Shown: positions 37,900 to 39,205 of the stretch, piece after piece
Layout of the letters: each line of letters opens with the position of its first letter
Numbering within the stretch: the first letter of the stretch is position 1
Source: a bacterium
GTDB taxonomy: Bacteria > Planctomycetota > B15-G4
Reading direction: 5' to 3'
DNA: 39,205 nucleotides
Assembly (NCBI GenBank): GCA_030428785.1
Contig: JAUIEF010000026.1
Location: forward strand, 1 to 39,205
Notes under the pieces: model-generated
What the model was told of the DNA's origin: nothing
The model's database searches: none
The model's input: the letters and a program-made list of their open reading frames with translations, nothing else
Translations under genes and position numbers: made by a program

Positions 37900-39205
37900 G
37901 TGGCGTTCAGCACCCCGACCTTCCTCTTCGTGTTCCTGCCGCTCGTGCTGGCGCTCCACGCCCTCGCCGGGCGCCGGGCGCGCAACGCGGTCCTGCTCCT
38001 CGCGAGCCTCCTGTTCTACGCCTGGGGCGAGGCGGGGCTCGTGCTCGTCATGCTCGGGTCCGCGTTCGCCAACTGGGGGCTGGCGCGGGCGCTCGCGGCG
38101 AGCGACGACCCGCGGCGCCGGCGCGCGTTCCTCGCGGGCGCGATCGCCGTCGACCTGGGCGTGCTCGCGGTCTTCAAGTACGCGGACTTCCTCGCCGCGA
38201 ACCTCGACCCGCTCGTGCGCGCGCTCGGCGGGGAGGGGCTCGAGCCGCCGGGCATCGGGCTGCCGATCGGCATCTCCTTCTACACCTTCCAGGCCATGTC
38301 GTACGTGGTCGACGTGTACCGCGGGCACGCGGAGCCGCAGCGCGACCCGCTCGACTTCGCGGCGTACATCGCGCTCTTCCCGCAGCTCGTGGCGGGGCCG
38401 ATCGTCCGCTACCGCGACATCGCGGCGCAGCTCGCCGCGCGCACCGTCGGGCTCCCGCTCTTCGCGTCGGGCGTCGCGCGCTTCGTCGTCGGGCTCGCGA
38501 AGAAGACGCTCGTGGCGGACCCGCTCTCGGTCGCCGCGGACGCGATGTTCGACGCGCCCGCCGCCGAGCTGACGGCCGGCATGGCCTGGCTCGGGCTCGT
38601 CGCGTACACGCTGCAGATCTACTTCGACTTCTCGGGCTACTCGGACATGGCCATCGGGCTCGGGCGCATGCTCGGCTTCCGGTTCCTCGAGAACTTCCGG
38701 TACCCGTACGTGGCGCGCTCGGTCACGGAGTTCTGGCGCCGCTGGCACATCTCGCTGTCGACCTGGTTCCGCGACTACCTCTACATCCCGCTGGGCGGCA
38801 ACCGGACCGGCCGGACGGCGCGCAACCTCGTCGTCGTCTTCCTGCTGTGCGGCCTGTGGCACGGGGCGAGCTGGTCGTTCGTGCTGTGGGGCGCGTGGCA
38901 CGGGGCGTTCCTCGTCGCGGAGCGGTGGGGCGCGCGGCGGGTCGCGACGCGCGCGCCGGCGGTCCTCGGACACGCGTACGCGCTCGCGGCGGTCATGGGC
39001 GGCTGGGTGCTCTTCCGCGCGCCGGACCTCGCGGCGGCCGGCGACTACGCCGCGGCGCTCGTCGGGCTGGGGACGGCCGACGGCGTGGCCCGGAACGTCG
39101 CGCTCCACCTCGACCCGCGCCTGCTGCTCACGCTCGTCGCGGGCGTCGCGGGCTCGACGCCGCTCGTGCCGCTCGTCGCCGCGCGGGTCGCCGGGGGCGC
39201 GGTCC
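37900..39205 (+). CDS. second MBOAT O-acyltransferase (AlgI-like), 3' end missing
   Basis: About 435 residues are visible of a protein that normally has 460-510. The N-terminus VAFSTPTFLFVFLPLVLALH and the blocks GISFYTFQAMSYVVDVYRG and LFPQLVAGPI match the MBOAT family. So do FDFSGYSDMAIGLG, WRRWHISLS (His283) and GLWHGASW (catalytic His321). The frame is open to the last base of the window. It differs clearly from the MBOAT at 23148-24563, with which it shares mainly family blocks, so it is not a recent duplicate. AlgI-type genes are normally followed by an SGNH or AlgJ/X-like partner, which would lie beyond the window. The upstream esterase on the same strand may act on the same glycan. 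Confidence 0.92.
   Translation, partial: MAFSTPTFLFVFLPLVLALHALAGRRARNAVLLLASLLFYAWGEAGLVLVMLGSAFANWGLARALAASDDPRRRRAFLAGAIAVDLGVLAVFKYADFLAANLDPLVRALGGEGLEPPGIGLPIGISFYTFQAMSYVVDVYRGHAEPQRDPLDFAAYIALFPQLVAGPIVRYRDIAAQLAARTVGLPLFASGVARFVVGLAKKTLVADPLSVAADAMFDAPAAELTAGMAWLGLVAYTLQIYFDFSGYSDMAIGLGRMLGFRFLENFRYPYVARSVTEFWRRWHISLSTWFRDYLYIPLGGNRTGRTARNLVVVFLLCGLWHGASWSFVLWGAWHGAFLVAERWGARRVATRAPAVLGHAYALAAVMGGWVLFRAPDLAAAGDYAAALVGLGTADGVARNVALHLDPRLLLTLVAGVAGSTPLVPLVAARVAGGAV

Noticed and set aside
1..39205. tRNA, rRNA, CRISPR, insertion sequence or prophage signals
   Set aside because: No cloverleaf-like sequence, spaced direct-repeat array, transposase or phage protein was recognised while reading both strands.

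Overview
The window is 39.2 kb of very GC-rich DNA (roughly 70% or more by eye) and looks like a chromosomal segment of a planctomycete, probably from a lineage known mainly from genomes. The evidence is the mix of gene families: a Ser/Thr protein kinase with DWG in place of DFG and a TPR tail, a sigma factor of ECF type two genes away, secreted FG-GAP/VCBS proteins (one with a dockerin-like DxNGxGxxDxCD segment), and several exported proteins that share a C-terminal module of about 105 residues. No rRNA, tRNA, insertion sequence, phage gene or CRISPR array was seen. I identify 24 protein-coding genes, two of them cut by the window edges.

Layout. 1-3942 (+): the end of an RND adaptor gene and a full RND inner-membrane pump, coupled by an ATGA overlap. 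3950-8009 (-): a three-gene operon with GTGA overlaps, read in the order SGNH hydrolase with TPRs, endonuclease/exonuclease/phosphatase (YbhP-like), and phospholipase D/cardiolipin synthase (ClsB-like), behind a good promoter. 8513-10930 (+): a large dynamin-like GTPase. 11228-12763: an OmpR-type response regulator (-) and a stand-alone Hpt protein (+), divergent, with an intricate set of nested inverted repeats between them. 12845-14561 (-): an HD-domain hydrolase and a secreted TlpA-type thioredoxin. 14752-18720 (+): an Lhr-type helicase. 18781-21771 (-): a membrane-anchored SGNH hydrolase and a secreted M14 zinc carboxypeptidase. 21889-29329 (+): an envelope-modification run made of SGNH protein, MBOAT O-acyltransferase, a paralogous SGNH protein, a Kdo/WaaP-like kinase and a Ser/Thr kinase with TPRs. 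29397-32186 (-): an FG-GAP protein and the sigma factor. 32518-32724 (+): a small ORF with a strong ribosome binding site. 32758-39205: a secreted glycosidase-like protein (-), a VCBS/dockerin-like protein (+), a secreted esterase (+), and a second MBOAT gene (+) that runs off the end.

Common themes. Two MBOAT genes and four SGNH-type proteins suggest O-acylation and deacylation of surface or exopolysaccharides. The Kdo/WaaP-like kinase, the ClsB-like enzyme and the RND pump also point to the envelope. The signalling genes (Hpt/response regulator, sigma factor, Ser/Thr kinase) are interspersed, but no sensor histidine kinase is present.

Regulatory signals are readable because the background is so GC-rich. 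Several intergenic regions carry a TATCGT or similar TANNNT -10 box, two have a TCGACA -35 box, and some -10 boxes sit so close to the start codon that leaderless or near-leaderless transcripts are likely. Strong hairpins without U-tracts lie between convergent genes.
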